A DNA stretch of 64,000 nucleotides. Source: Solibacter sp039934035. GTDB taxonomy: Bacteria > Acidobacteriota > Terriglobia > Bryobacterales > Bryobacteraceae. The translations under genes and the position numbers were made by a program. Numbering within the stretch: the stretch's first letter is position 1; each line of letters starts with the position of its first letter. Below, piece after piece: positions 1-8,900 of the stretch. Under the pieces are notes generated by a model that was not told the DNA's origin, did not search any database, and was given only the letters and a program-made list of their open reading frames with translations. Location: contig JBDTMZ010000142.1 in the NCBI GenBank assembly GCA_039934035.1, positions 73,732 through 137,731 on the forward strand, read 5' to 3'.

Positions 1-1146
1 TTGCGCGAGCTGATTCACTGCGCGCAGTTCGTGCAGAGTCACGCCCTGAGTTTCTTTCATCTCTCGGCGCCAGACCTGTTGCTGGGCTTCGATAGCGACC
101 CCGCCCATCGCAACATCTTCGGCCTGATCGAGGCCAATCCGGACATGGCGCGGGCCGGCGTGGCGCTGCGCAAGTTCGGGCAGGAGATCATTCAGGGGTT
201 GGCGCAGGAGCGCGTGCATCCTTCGTGGATTGTGCCCGGCGGCGTGAATGCCCCGCTCGCCAGCGCGGAACGCGATCGCATCCTCGCCGGCTTGCCGGCC
301 GCGCGCGCCCTTGCCGAACGCACGCTGGGTTTCTTCAAGGGCGTGCTCGATCAGTTCGCCGAAGAGATCGCCAACTTCGGTTCAGCGCCCACCATGTACG
401 CGGGGATGGTGGATCCGCACGGCGGTCTGCAATGGTATGACGGCGGGTTGAAGTTCCGCGATGCGGCCGGAACCACCGTGGCCGCTGGAATTCCCGCCCT
501 GGCCTACCAGGAGTTTATCGGGGAAGCGTCGCTGCGCGATTCTTACCTGAAGGCACCGTACTTCAAGCCCATTGGCTATCCCGAAGGTGTGTATCGCGTG
601 GGTCCTCTGGCCCGCCTCAATGTGGCGGATCGCTGCGGCACTCCGGCTGCCGACCGCGAACTGGAAGAATTCCATCAGCGCGGCGGCCCCGTGGTGCATA
701 GCGCCTTCCACTATCACTACGCGCGCCTGATCGAACTTCTGCATGGGCTGGAGAAGATCGAAGCCCTGCTCAACGATCCCGAAATTCTCAGCAAGCACGT
801 GCGCTCGCGCGCTTCCGTCAATGCGCTCGAAGGCGCCGGCATGATCGAAGCGCCGCGCGGCGTCCTGCTGCATCACTATAAGGTGGACGAGCAGGGCGCC
901 ATTCTGTGGGCGAACCTGATTGTCGCCACCGGACACAACAATCTCGCCATCAACCGCAGCGTGAAACAGGTGGCACAACACTTCATCGATGGCGAGCACT
1001 TCAAGGAAGGCATGCTGAACCGCGTGTCCGCCGTGGTGCGCGCCTACGACCCGTGCCTGAGCTGCTCCACCCACGCCAACGGCATGCCCGCCCTCCAGGT
1101 GACGCTCCACGCCCCCGACGGCAAAGTGCTCGACACCAAAACGTAG
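1..1146 (+). CDS. hoxH: NiFe hydrogenase large subunit, HoxH type (5' end outside window)
   Basis: Catalytic subunit of a cytoplasmic bidirectional (group 3) NiFe hydrogenase, which would exchange electrons between H2 and NAD(P) with small and diaphorase subunits. The visible 381 residues are the C-terminal part; the N-terminal CxxC nickel ligands lie to the left of the window. The C-terminal nickel motif DPCLSCSTH is intact, with Cys352, Cys355 and His358 in fragment numbering. The 23 residues after His358 are the expected propeptide removed by a maturation endopeptidase. The TTG at base 1 only marks the window edge and is not a credible start. The family is certain; the 3d (HoxH) assignment rests on the shape of the C-terminal motif and lacks operon context. 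Confidence 0.88.
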   Translation: MRELIHCAQFVQSHALSFFHLSAPDLLLGFDSDPAHRNIFGLIEANPDMARAGVALRKFGQEIIQGLAQERVHPSWIVPGGVNAPLASAERDRILAGLPAARALAERTLGFFKGVLDQFAEEIANFGSAPTMYAGMVDPHGGLQWYDGGLKFRDAAGTTVAAGIPALAYQEFIGEASLRDSYLKAPYFKPIGYPEGVYRVGPLARLNVADRCGTPAADRELEEFHQRGGPVVHSAFHYHYARLIELLHGLEKIEALLNDPEILSKHVRSRASVNALEGAGMIEAPRGVLLHHYKVDEQGAILWANLIVATGHNNLAINRSVKQVAQHFIDGEHFKEGMLNRVSAVVRAYDPCLSCSTHANGMPALQVTLHAPDGKVLDTKT

Positions 1147-1160
1147 GTCGGAGCCGCGAA

Positions 1161-1298
1161 CCGTGAGGGAGCGACCGTCTTTCGACCCTGTCCGCCCCGC
1201 GCGTTCCGTCCGCGAAACTTCGATGGAACACGTACCAATCGGCGCCGCGACCGTGAGGGAGCGACCGTCTTTCGACCCTGTCCACTCCGCGCGTTCCG
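1161..1298. repeat. Two copies of a 48-bp direct repeat, 90 bp apart
   Basis: Bases 1161-1208 and 1251-1298 are nearly identical; the first 32 bases match exactly and only two bases near positions 1194/1284 differ. The repeat begins just after the hydrogenase stop codon and ends just before the next gene. Its core, CCGTGAGGGAGCG preceded by GCCGCGA, recurs at 4347-4367 and, inverted and diverged, at 50943-50964, so it looks like a dispersed intergenic element. The 138 bases lack convincing coding signal. Confidence 0.8.
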
Positions 1299-1318
1299 GT
1301 GAACCATATTGGTGCATA

Positions 1319-1585
1319 ATGGTGTTGATGAAGGCGAACGAGCGCGCGGTCCGGCAGAGCGTGACCCTACCTCCCAAATTAGCAAAGCAGGTCGGCAGCC
1401 TGGCGAGAAGCCGGCGGCTGAGCAAGAACCGCATGCTGGTGGAATTGATTGAAACTGGAATCGAGACGTCGGCCCGAAAACAGGAGCAGTTCTTCGCTTT
1501 GGCGGAACGATTCCGTAAAGAGAAGGATCCTGAAGCGGCGAACCGTCTGGGAGACGAACTGGGCCGCATGGTCTTCGGCGATTAA
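1319..1585 (+). CDS. Ribbon-helix-helix (CopG-like) small DNA-binding protein
   Basis: The 88-residue protein has a basic N-terminal beta strand (RQSVTLPPKLAKQVG) followed by two helices (RRLSKNRMLVELIETGIE), the layout of CopG/MetJ-type ribbon-helix-helix domains. A charged helix follows. I start at ATG 1319; ATG 1328 is equally possible, and an upstream extension would run into the 48-bp repeat. The stop TAA overlaps the next ATG by one base, so the two genes are translationally coupled, as in antitoxin-toxin pairs. Arms ACCAT/ATGGT around 1303-1323 overlap the start and could be an autoregulatory operator. Fold fairly sure; antitoxin role inferred. Confidence 0.7.
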   Translation: MVLMKANERAVRQSVTLPPKLAKQVGSLARSRRLSKNRMLVELIETGIETSARKQEQFFALAERFRKEKDPEAANRLGDELGRMVFGD

Positions 1586-1830
1586 TGCCGAAGATTGAGC
1601 GATGGGAGCAATTGCCAGAGGGAGTTCGGCGCCACCTGGTCGATCGCATGCGTGATCGCTCCATCACCATCTCAGACTTGAACCAGCTTCGTCTTTGGAT
1701 CGAGACGCGGCCAGAGGTCCCCGAGAATGAGTGGTACAAAGACTTCGGCTCATTCAAGATTTGCGGCCGCGGCTCGTACCCCAAGACATTTCTCCTGCCT
1801 GGGCAAGCTGCAAAGGGCGATGAGCTTTGA
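1585..1830 (+). CDS. Small protein coupled to the RHH regulator, candidate toxin
   Basis: An 81-residue acidic/basic protein rich in Trp and Leu, with a helical N-terminal half (LPEGVRRHLVDRMRDRSI) and a C-terminal half rich in Gly and aromatic residues (WYKDFGSFKICGRG). It has no signal peptide or membrane segment. Its ATG overlaps the stop of the RHH gene by one base, and nothing else follows in the operon. I do not recognise a named family. Position and size fit a type II toxin, or a protein whose level is tied to the RHH repressor. No catalytic motif of RelE, PIN or MazF type is visible. Confidence 0.6.
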   Translation: MPKIERWEQLPEGVRRHLVDRMRDRSITISDLNQLRLWIETRPEVPENEWYKDFGSFKICGRGSYPKTFLLPGQAAKGDEL

Positions 1831-1861
1831 ACTAAGCGCCACCTCACCCTAAAATGAAATC

Positions 1862-2641
1862 TTGATCCCTCTCATCGAACTCGAAAATGTATCCGTGCGC
1901 CGCGAGGAGCGCGTCGCCCTCGATTCCGTCACCCTCTCCATCGCGCAGGGCGAACACGTCGCCATCCTCGGACCCAACGGGTGCGGCAAGTCCACCCTCA
2001 TCAAACTGATCTCGCGCGACCTTTACCCGATGCTCAAAGACCAGCCGTCCAGTCTCCGCATCATGGGCCGCGACAAGTGGGCGCTGTTCGATCTGCGCAA
2101 TCACCTCGGCATCGTCTCCAACGATTTGATGCAGATGTGCACGCGCAACTACTCCGGCTACGAAATCGTGCTGTCGGGCTTCTTCGGCAGCGTCGGCGTC
2201 TGGCCTCATCACACCGTCACGCCGGAGATGGAGCGTAAGACGCGCGAAGTAATCGAACTGCTGGAGATCCCACACCTGGCCAACCGCAACACCAACGAGA
2301 TGTCCAGCGGCGAAGCGCGCCGCATCCTCATCGGGCGCGCGCTGGTGCACTCGCCGCAGGCGCTCATCCTCGACGAACCCTCCACCAGCCTCGATCTCCG
2401 CGCCACCTGGGAACTGCGTGAAGCCCTGCGTAAACTGGCCGGCACCGGAATCAGCATCCTCATGGTGACGCACCACCTGCCGGACATCATCCCCGAAATG
2501 CAGCGCGTGGTCCTCATCCGCGCCGGACGCATCATGCTGGATGGCGCCAAGCGCGACGTGCTGAGCGCGGAGGCGCTCGGCGAACTCTTCGGCATCCCGG
2601 TGGAAGTTCTGGAGCGCGACGGCTACTATCACGTGCTGTAA
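1862..2641 (+). CDS. Single-domain ABC transporter ATP-binding protein
   Basis: A 259-residue cytoplasmic ATPase with Walker A GPNGCGKST (residues 37-45), signature SSGEARR (from about 148), Walker B with Asp171-Glu172 and switch His in VTHH. The ordering and the DEPSTSLD variant resemble the YlmA/PhrA-like group that sits alone in genomes, related to ModF-type molybdate ATPases. No permease or binding protein is adjacent, so its partner is unknown. The start is TTG 1862; the nearby ATG at 1854 is out of frame. Preceded by the RHH module with a 31-bp gap and followed by a sugar transporter. Confidence 0.85.
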   Translation: MIPLIELENVSVRREERVALDSVTLSIAQGEHVAILGPNGCGKSTLIKLISRDLYPMLKDQPSSLRIMGRDKWALFDLRNHLGIVSNDLMQMCTRNYSGYEIVLSGFFGSVGVWPHHTVTPEMERKTREVIELLEIPHLANRNTNEMSSGEARRILIGRALVHSPQALILDEPSTSLDLRATWELREALRKLAGTGISILMVTHHLPDIIPEMQRVVLIRAGRIMLDGAKRDVLSAEALGELFGIPVEVLERDGYYHVL

Positions 2642-2746
2642 TCGTTTCCGCCATAGAAATCGTTAACTCTCCGAATATCGCGCGCGATTGCTGATACAAT
2701 CAGTTCCCGAAGCCGACAACCGCGTGAGTCCATCGAGCCGAAAACC

Positions 2747-4327
2747 ATGAGCAAATCCCTCAGCCAACCGCCCAAAACCGGCCTGTTCATTTCAGCCGAC
2801 GGCAAGAATCTGGCGTTCACTTTTGCCCTCGTCAGTTCTCTATTCCTCCTCTGGGGATTCTGCAACGGCATGATCGACGTGATGGATAAGCATTTCCAGG
2901 AAGAACTGGGACTCACCAAATCCCAGTCGGCCTGGGTGCAGTTTGCGCACTACCTGGGCTACTTCCTGATGTCCATGCCCGCCGGTTGGCTCGCCGGCAA
3001 ACTCGGCTACAAGGGCGGCATCATCACCGGCCTGCTGATCGTCGCGGCCGGCGGCTTCTGGTTCATCCCTGCTACCGGCATCGCTGCGTTTTGGGCCTTC
3101 CTGCTGGGCGTCTGTGTGATCGCCAGCGGCCTCACCTTCCTCGAGACCATTGCCAACCCCTACACTACGGTGCTGGGCGATCCCAAGTATGCCGCGACGC
3201 GCATCAATTTGGCGCAAAGCTGCAACGGCATCGGCTGGATCTTCGGACCCATTGTGGGCGGCATGTTCTTCTACGCCAAGGACGCTTCCGGCGCCAGTAC
3301 GGGCAGCCAGACGCTCTATATCCCGTACGCGATCATCGCCGTAGTGGTCATCCTAATCGCGGTCGTCTTCTACTTCGCCCCCATGCCCGATGTGAAATCG
3401 GCCGACGCCTATCACCTGGATGAAAACAGGCCGGAAACCGAAGCGGTGCAGGACCGCCAGTTCAGCCGCGGCATGGTTTACCTGATGCTCTGGTTGAATG
3501 CGTCGGTGCTGATCTTCGCGTGCGGCATGATTCTCTGGGTGATTCTGTCCACGGCGGGCGTGAGTGAATCGGTCACGAATCAAATGATGTGGATCGGCGG
3601 GCCGCTGTGCGTCGCTTTGGCAGCCGCGCTTCTGGCGCCGGTTGCCAGGAAGATCACGTCCCACAGCGTCTGGTCGCACTCCCATTTTACGGGTGCCGTA
3701 CTGGCGCAGTTCTTCTACGTGGCCGCGCAGGCGGGCATCTTCAGCTTCTTCATCAATTACATGACCAGCGAATTGCCGGCGATTCCGCACTCGTGGACCA
3801 CGGGCATACTCGCCAGTTGGTTCGAGACCTCGAAGGCCGGAGTCCTGCGCCTCACCGATCAGGGCGCGAGCAATCTCGCCTCCCTGGGCTTCGTCTGCTT
3901 CCTCACCGGGCGCTTCACCGGTGCGGGCATCCTGCGTAAGTTCGCCGCTCACAAGGTGCTGGGAACGTATGCCGCCGCGAATGTGCTGGTCTGCCTGCTG
4001 ATTTTTCTGAAGCTGGGCTGGTTCAGTGTGATCTGCGTGTTTCTCAGCTACTTTTTCATGTCCATCATGTTCCCGACGATCTTCGCGCTCGGCATTCACG
4101 GACTCGGCGCGCGCGCCAAGAAGGCTTCGGCGTTCATCGTGATGGCGATCATGGGCGGCGCGATTATTCCGAAGCTGATGGGCGCGGTGGCCGATAAATA
4201 CGACATGTCGCGCGGCTTCATCGTGCCCATGGTTTGTTTCGGGTTCGTGGCGATTTACGGCCTGTACTGGTCGAAATTCAGCGGCTCGGAATCTATGGCG
4301 GACTTCACGGTTGGCAGCGGCCACTAG
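2747..4327 (+). CDS. Sugar MFS transporter, FucP family
   Basis: A 526-residue inner-membrane proton symporter with about 12 hydrophobic segments. Family marks are LLWGFCNGMIDVMDKHF in the first segment, the HYLGYFLMSMPAGWLAGKLGYKGG loop region (positions about 65-88) and FLETIANPY in segment 4, all typical of the L-fucose/glucose/galactose permease (FHS) family. It is longer than E. coli FucP (438 aa), with extra sequence in the central loop and around residues 340-380. The substrate cannot be told from sequence. ATG at 2747 has no clear Shine-Dalgarno. No sugar catabolic genes flank it. Confidence 0.87.
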   Translation: MSKSLSQPPKTGLFISADGKNLAFTFALVSSLFLLWGFCNGMIDVMDKHFQEELGLTKSQSAWVQFAHYLGYFLMSMPAGWLAGKLGYKGGIITGLLIVAAGGFWFIPATGIAAFWAFLLGVCVIASGLTFLETIANPYTTVLGDPKYAATRINLAQSCNGIGWIFGPIVGGMFFYAKDASGASTGSQTLYIPYAIIAVVVILIAVVFYFAPMPDVKSADAYHLDENRPETEAVQDRQFSRGMVYLMLWLNASVLIFACGMILWVILSTAGVSESVTNQMMWIGGPLCVALAAALLAPVARKITSHSVWSHSHFTGAVLAQFFYVAAQAGIFSFFINYMTSELPAIPHSWTTGILASWFETSKAGVLRLTDQGASNLASLGFVCFLTGRFTGAGILRKFAAHKVLGTYAAANVLVCLLIFLKLGWFSVICVFLSYFFMSIMFPTIFALGIHGLGARAKKASAFIVMAIMGGAIIPKLMGAVADKYDMSRGFIVPMVCFGFVAIYGLYWSKFSGSESMADFTVGSGH

Positions 4328-4346
4328 CACTAGCTGTAATCCAATC

Positions 4347-4367
4347 AGCCGCGACCATGAGGGAGCG
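4347..4367. repeat. Copy of the dispersed GCCGCGAC-GAGGGAGCG element
   Basis: Twenty-one bases just after the transporter stop match the core of the repeat at 1151-1172 and 1243-1262 with one or two differences. The rest of the 4328-4457 spacer shows no gene. Confidence 0.5.
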
Positions 4368-4457
4368 CTGCAGCAGATGCCAATGAATGTTCGTGAGAGT
4401 CTAACGCGCTGACGTAGCCAGTGACCCTGGATATCATCAGCCTGTTCTCAGCAGCAG

Positions 4458-5018
4458 TTACCCGCAGTGGCCGCCGGCCGACGTTTTGCAGCGGCAGTCC
4501 AGGCAGCCGTGCTCGGCACACGTCCCGCAGGCTTGCGTGAGTTGTTTGCGCAGAGCTTTGCGCGCGCGATGCACGCGCACCGCGGCATTCTCCGCGGAGA
4601 TTCCGGCCCGCACCGCCAGGTCGGCCAGCGCGCCCTCGTCCATATCGACAATCCGTAGCGCGTCTCGGTATTCAGGCTTCAGCCCGGCAAGCAGCGAATT
4701 TACGCACTGACAGATTTCCTGGCGCACCTCCGCCGCAGGCGATGCTTCGTCCTGAAAATCGCGAGCCCATGTTTCCGCCGCGCGCGCCCCGGCCGCGCGA
4801 TGCCGGTAATGGTCGATAATCGCATTGCGGAGCACGCGGTAGAACCAGGCGACCGCCTTCTCGTCTTCCACGCCGTCCCCGCGTTCCAATCCGCGCGTGA
4901 AGGCATTCTGCAGAATGTCCTCGGCCGCCTCGCGGGATTCCACGCGCCGCTCCAGAAAAGCCAGAAATTCGCGGTGGCTCGCCACCAGTTGCGCAATCGC
5001 TTCATTCGACAAAGACAT
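4458..5018 (-). CDS. ECF sigma factor with cysteine-rich C-terminal tail (CorE-like)
   Basis: A 186-residue RNA polymerase sigma factor. Region 2 (residues about 10-75, with AEDILQNAF and WFYRVLRNAIIDHYRHR) and region 4 (about 108-160, helix-turn-helix with GISAENAAVRVHRARKALR) are both present. The protein then ends in a tail carrying Cys164, 167, 172, 175, 177 and 185 (CxxC-x4-CxxCxC). In Myxococcus CorE-type sigma factors such a tail binds metal and controls activity without an anti-sigma factor, and no anti-sigma gene is visible here. The gene faces a cysteine-rich mini-protein across a 101-bp spacer. Sigma identity is firm; metal sensing is inferred from the tail. Confidence 0.88.
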   Translation of the reverse strand: MSLSNEAIAQLVASHREFLAFLERRVESREAAEDILQNAFTRGLERGDGVEDEKAVAWFYRVLRNAIIDHYRHRAAGARAAETWARDFQDEASPAAEVRQEICQCVNSLLAGLKPEYRDALRIVDMDEGALADLAVRAGISAENAAVRVHRARKALRKQLTQACGTCAEHGCLDCRCKTSAGGHCG

Positions 5019-5047
5019 AGCTTTTCACAATTCTATCCCGCGCGAAG

Positions 5048-5101
5048 TGTAAGGTTTTTTCGCACCGTCCGTCAGCCTTGATGTAACGCATGATGCGCTA
5101 C
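5048..5101 (+). promoter_or_regulatory. Divergent control region with near-perfect palindrome
   Basis: The 101 bp between the sigma gene and the cysteine-rich peptide hold the near-palindrome GTAACGCATGATGCGCTAC (5083-5101, one mismatched pair), 18 bp before the peptide ATG. Upstream lie TGTAAGG (5048-5054) and CGTC (5070-5073), a spacing of 15 that is compatible with an ECF-type -35/-10 pair. The palindrome could be an operator or a leader hairpin. Assignment is inferred from pattern only. Confidence 0.4.
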
Positions 5102-5119
5102 ACAAAAGGAGAAGAGACA

Positions 5120-5260
5120 ATGACCGACACGACGAACACCACGAAGAAGAATACCTGCGGCTGCGGCTGCGACACCTGTTCCTGCGGCTGCACCAAGGAA
5201 AACTGCTCGTGCGCCGAGCGTGACTGCCAGTGCGGTTGCGGCGCGTCCACCAGCGAGTAA
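5120..5260 (+). CDS. Metallothionein-like cysteine-rich mini-protein
   Basis: A 46-residue protein with 11 cysteines (13, 15, 17, 20, 22, 24, 29, 31, 36, 38, 40), arranged in seven overlapping CxC motifs. The N-terminus is Thr/Asn/Lys-rich and there is no signal peptide or aromatic residue, a composition like metallothioneins that bind soft metals through thiolate clusters. An AAAGGAG ribosome-binding site (5105-5111) sits 8 bases before ATG 5120. It is divergent from a sigma factor whose own tail is cysteine-rich, which suggests the sigma factor controls it. Alternatives are a copper-storage peptide or a redox peptide. A coding role is well supported by the ribosome site and codon use. Confidence 0.75.
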   Translation: MTDTTNTTKKNTCGCGCDTCSCGCTKENCSCAERDCQCGCGASTSE

Positions 5261-5266
5261 CCCGGC

Positions 5267-5292
5267 GGGGCGGGCGCTAAAACGCCCGCCCC
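5267..5292. terminator. GC-rich hairpin between convergent genes
   Basis: Ten-base perfect stem GGGGCGGGCG / CGCCCGCCCC around a CTAAAA loop, 6 bp after the mini-protein stop and 5 bp before the end of the converging membrane-protein gene. It lacks a T run, so it may be a weak bidirectional terminator or an extragenic palindrome. Confidence 0.55.
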
Positions 5293-5297
5293 TACTC

Positions 5298-5999
5298 CTA
5301 TTTCGGAGTCACCCTCTCCAGCCACCACACGCACCCGGCAAACAGGAGATACGCCACCACCATGCGACCCGCGAAACTCGCCATCTCCAGCGAAAATCCG
5401 TTCACGCCGGGCACCCAGCGCAGCAGCACCAGCGGCAGCAGTAAACCCGCCGCGAGCAGCACCGGAACCACGACCCAATAGCGCCTCGGCGCCCGCCAAC
5501 CCACACGCGCGAAGCCCTTCCACCCCTTCGCCGCAATCGCCGACCCGAGCGGCACCAGCGCTACCGGCAGCACCACCCAGCGCACAATCCAGAAAGCGCC
5601 CAGAAAAATCCGCGCGACCATGGGCGGCTTCACCGGAATGCGTAGCGTCAGTGTCAGCCACGACGCCAGCCGAAACGCCGGCTGCGCGCTCGCCGCCGCG
5701 GCCATGGCCAGCAAGCCGTACAGCACCAGCACCACAATCGCCGCCACCAGCAGCACCGGAACCTGCCTCAGAGTGGCCGCGAAGGCCGCGCGGACGCCTC
5801 CGTCCGGCACGCGGAAGAACGCCAGCGTGCCGCCGTGCAGCCAGCATGCCAGCGCCAGAATCATCAACGCGAAGAGCGCGCTCCACGCCAGGCGCAGACC
5901 GCTCGATTCTCCCACCCCCAGCCAGAGATAGCCCAGATAGAGCAGTAGCGCATCGCCCACCAGGTGAATCGCGAAGAGCTTGCGTTCGGCCGAACTCAT
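5298..5999 (-). CDS. Multi-pass membrane protein, last gene of the alpha-2-macroglobulin operon
   Basis: A 233-residue protein with about six hydrophobic segments (near residues 10-28, 38-55, 80-102, 132-155, 172-192, 205-225) and short Arg-rich loops. It has no recognisable catalytic motif and I cannot place it in a named family. Its ATG overlaps the stop of the alpha-2-macroglobulin gene by 4 bp (ATGA), so it is translated from the same mRNA. It could anchor or export the secreted partner, but this is only inferred from the coupling. Confidence 0.7.
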   Translation of the reverse strand: MSSAERKLFAIHLVGDALLLYLGYLWLGVGESSGLRLAWSALFALMILALACWLHGGTLAFFRVPDGGVRAAFAATLRQVPVLLVAAIVVLVLYGLLAMAAAASAQPAFRLASWLTLTLRIPVKPPMVARIFLGAFWIVRWVVLPVALVPLGSAIAAKGWKGFARVGWRAPRRYWVVVPVLLAAGLLLPLVLLRWVPGVNGFSLEMASFAGRMVVAYLLFAGCVWWLERVTPK

Positions 6000-8900
6000 T
6001 TCACCTCCACGCGACGCGCTTCCGTGGTCGCCATCACGCCGTTGTTGTACATCGGCTGCACCCGCGCGGGGCTCACCTGGAACGTTCCCGGGTTCACAGC
6101 CTTCAGCAAATAGAAGTACTGCTGCTGGCCCTGCGGGAAGTAGGTCTGGAAGATCGCCATGCGGTCGTCATGCAACTCGCGCCGCGTGAATTCGTAGCGC
6201 CACCACGGCGGCCGCGACTTCAATTCGTACCCTCCGTCGCGCTCGATGAATTCGGTGCCCGACGGAATCGGGTCCTCCACGATCAGGTATTTCCACTCCG
6301 ACCCGGTGACCGTCAAGCGCACCGCGATGGTATCGCCCGACGCCGCCGGTCCGTTGAATGGCGCCAGGTCGTACACGATCTTCTCACCGTCCTTCGTGGG
6401 CGTCAGCTTGAAATACTCCCGCAGAATATTCAGCGAGGTATTGCCGGTCTTCTGGAACTTCTCGTCGGTGGAATAGTATTCGGCGCGCGTCGAGAAGTAC
6501 AGCCTGCCCTGCCCCGTGGTGACCACCTTAATGCGATTCACTCCGGGCTGCAGCCTGCTTTCATCGAGCACGAACTCAGGCACGCCGAGCACGCTGGCCG
6601 CATCGAATTTCTTGCTCAGCACCGGGACGTCGTTTACCATCACGGTCGCCAGCAAATCCGGTTTCAATTCGCCGCTCGTCTTCAGGTAATCGGTCAGGCC
6701 ATAGACCACCATCGCGGTCTGTTTCGTGCTGCTCCACCAGTAGCCTTCGTTGCGATGATTCATCAGCCAGAGCGCCGCCTTCGGCAGCAGCGGGGAATTC
6801 GCCCGCTGGTGCGAGAGGAACTTCATGGCGAATGCCGTGGCCTCGGGCGTTGCGTCCTCGGAGAAATCGAGCAGCGCATCGCGCGTCGCGGTCCACCACG
6901 CCTGTTCGCCATCCTGCTGCGCCAACTGCTCCAGCATGCCCGCGATCTCGCCCGTGCGCGCATCCTTCCCCAGTTCGAGCGCCAGCCCCAGCACCGAGAG
7001 GCCGTACGGCGAAAGCTTCGACCGCTGTTCGTACACCTGCCCCAGCCCCGCCGTTTCCGGCTTGCCAGCCACGGCTAGCGCGTACTGCATATACGCGCGC
7101 AGATCGTGAGCCAGCTTCGGGTCGGCGGCGAACGTCTTCGAAACCCACTGCGCGCCGCGCTCGATGCGCGACTCTTCCACCTGCGCGCCCGCAGCCTTGG
7201 CCTGCGCCAGCCCGGCCACCACATACGCGGTCATGAAAGCGTGGCTCTCGTCGGTCTCCCACCAGCCCCAACCGCCGTCCTCGTGCTGGAAGTTATTCAG
7301 CCGGTCCACCCCGGCGCGAATCTTCTGCTGCACCTCGGCCGAATCCAGACTCAGTTTGAGCCCCAGCTCGTTCACCGCCTGCGTCACCAGAATATTCGGC
7401 AGGAAGCTCGACATCGTCTGCTCCACGCAGCCATATGGGAACGTGATCAGATAATCCAGCGCGCCGAACAGCGAGCCCGCAATAGAAGGCGAGATGCGGA
7501 TGCCGATGGCGCGCGAACCCGGCTGTACTTTGGCCGGGAACGTCAAATCGTAAGCCGTGCTGCCGCCCGCCGCCAGCGCGCCACCGCGCGCCTGACTCAG
7601 CTTCACGCCCGGAATATTCACCGGGAGTTCGAGTTCCTGTGCGTCGCTCTCTTCGTCCGTGAGCGCCTTGCCGGTGAGGGTCGCGCTGCGCACCTGCTGA
7701 ACACGCACACGCCAATCCAGCCGCACCTCCGCGCGCGGCAGCACGCGCACATCCCGCGTGACGCCGTCCACCACGTCGAGGCCCTTCACGTCCAGCGACA
7801 CGCGCACCGTCTTCTCCGTCGCCAGGTAATTGTGGACCATCGTGGAGATCACCACCTCGTCGCCCTGCACGAAGAAGCGCGGCACCGCCAGCCGCAAAAT
7901 GAGATTCTTGCGCACGATGGTCTTCGCGGTCGCCGCACCCACGCGCGTATCCGCCGTAGCGGCGCGCGCGGTGGCGCGCCAGGTGGTCAGCGAATCGGGG
8001 AATTCGACTTTCGCCTGCGCCCTGCCCTCGGCGTCCGTCACCAGATCGGCCGCCCAGAAGGCGGTATCGGGGAATGCCTTGCGAACCTTGGGCTGCACCA
8101 TACGGTCGGGCTTCAGTTGCGCCAGGCGCGATGGGTCGCGCAATGCCGCCAGCCGCATGCGGCGCTTGCCCGCTTCCCCGTTGAAGTAATACGTCAGCGA
8201 GTCCGACGTGTGCACCATGTTCCATTCGTGGCCGAAGAAGAACGCCACCGGATCCTGCGTCATGTCGCGCCGGATCGCGTAAATCGCTTCGTCCACCACG
8301 CCCAGCGACAGCTCCGCGCCGGCCGCGGGCTTGCCATCGGGACCGCTCACCTGCACGCTGTACCGCGCCGTCTCGCCCGGACGATACTGCGCCTTATCGG
8401 TCGCGACGTTGACGTTCAACTGGTGGCTCACGGGCGGCACTCTGAGTTGTTTGTTGGCGGAGTACATCACGCCATTGCGCACGTACTGCGCGGTCACCCA
8501 AATGCCCGGCTCGTCCTGCTCTGCCACGGGAACTTCGAAGACCGCCGTGGCATCCGCCGACCGTATGATTTGATGCCTGCGCAGATCGCGCCCTTCGATC
8601 GATACCAGCACCGGGGTATTGGCCTTGCCGGTGACAATCATCACTTTCGCCGTCTCGCCCGCGCGATAGGTCTTCTGATCGGGAATCAACTGCGCCGTGC
8701 GCCGGTAGCCTTCGCCGAAATCGGCGTCGCCCGCACCCGATACCCACAGGTGCACGAAGGCTTCGACGTCGCGCCCTTCCGGCGTCCGCGCCGAAACCTT
8801 CACGCGGTACGTACCGCCCTGCCCCGGGATCGTGAACCCCGCCACGCCGCTGCCGTCCGCGCCTGTCTCCACATCGGTGGCCGACACCAGCGTGCTCTGC

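Noticed and set aside
382..1569. 395-codon open frame on the minus strand across the hydrogenase gene
   Set aside because: It is antisense to a conserved hydrogenase gene and the translation is His/Arg/Gly-rich with no domain; high GC content creates such frames.
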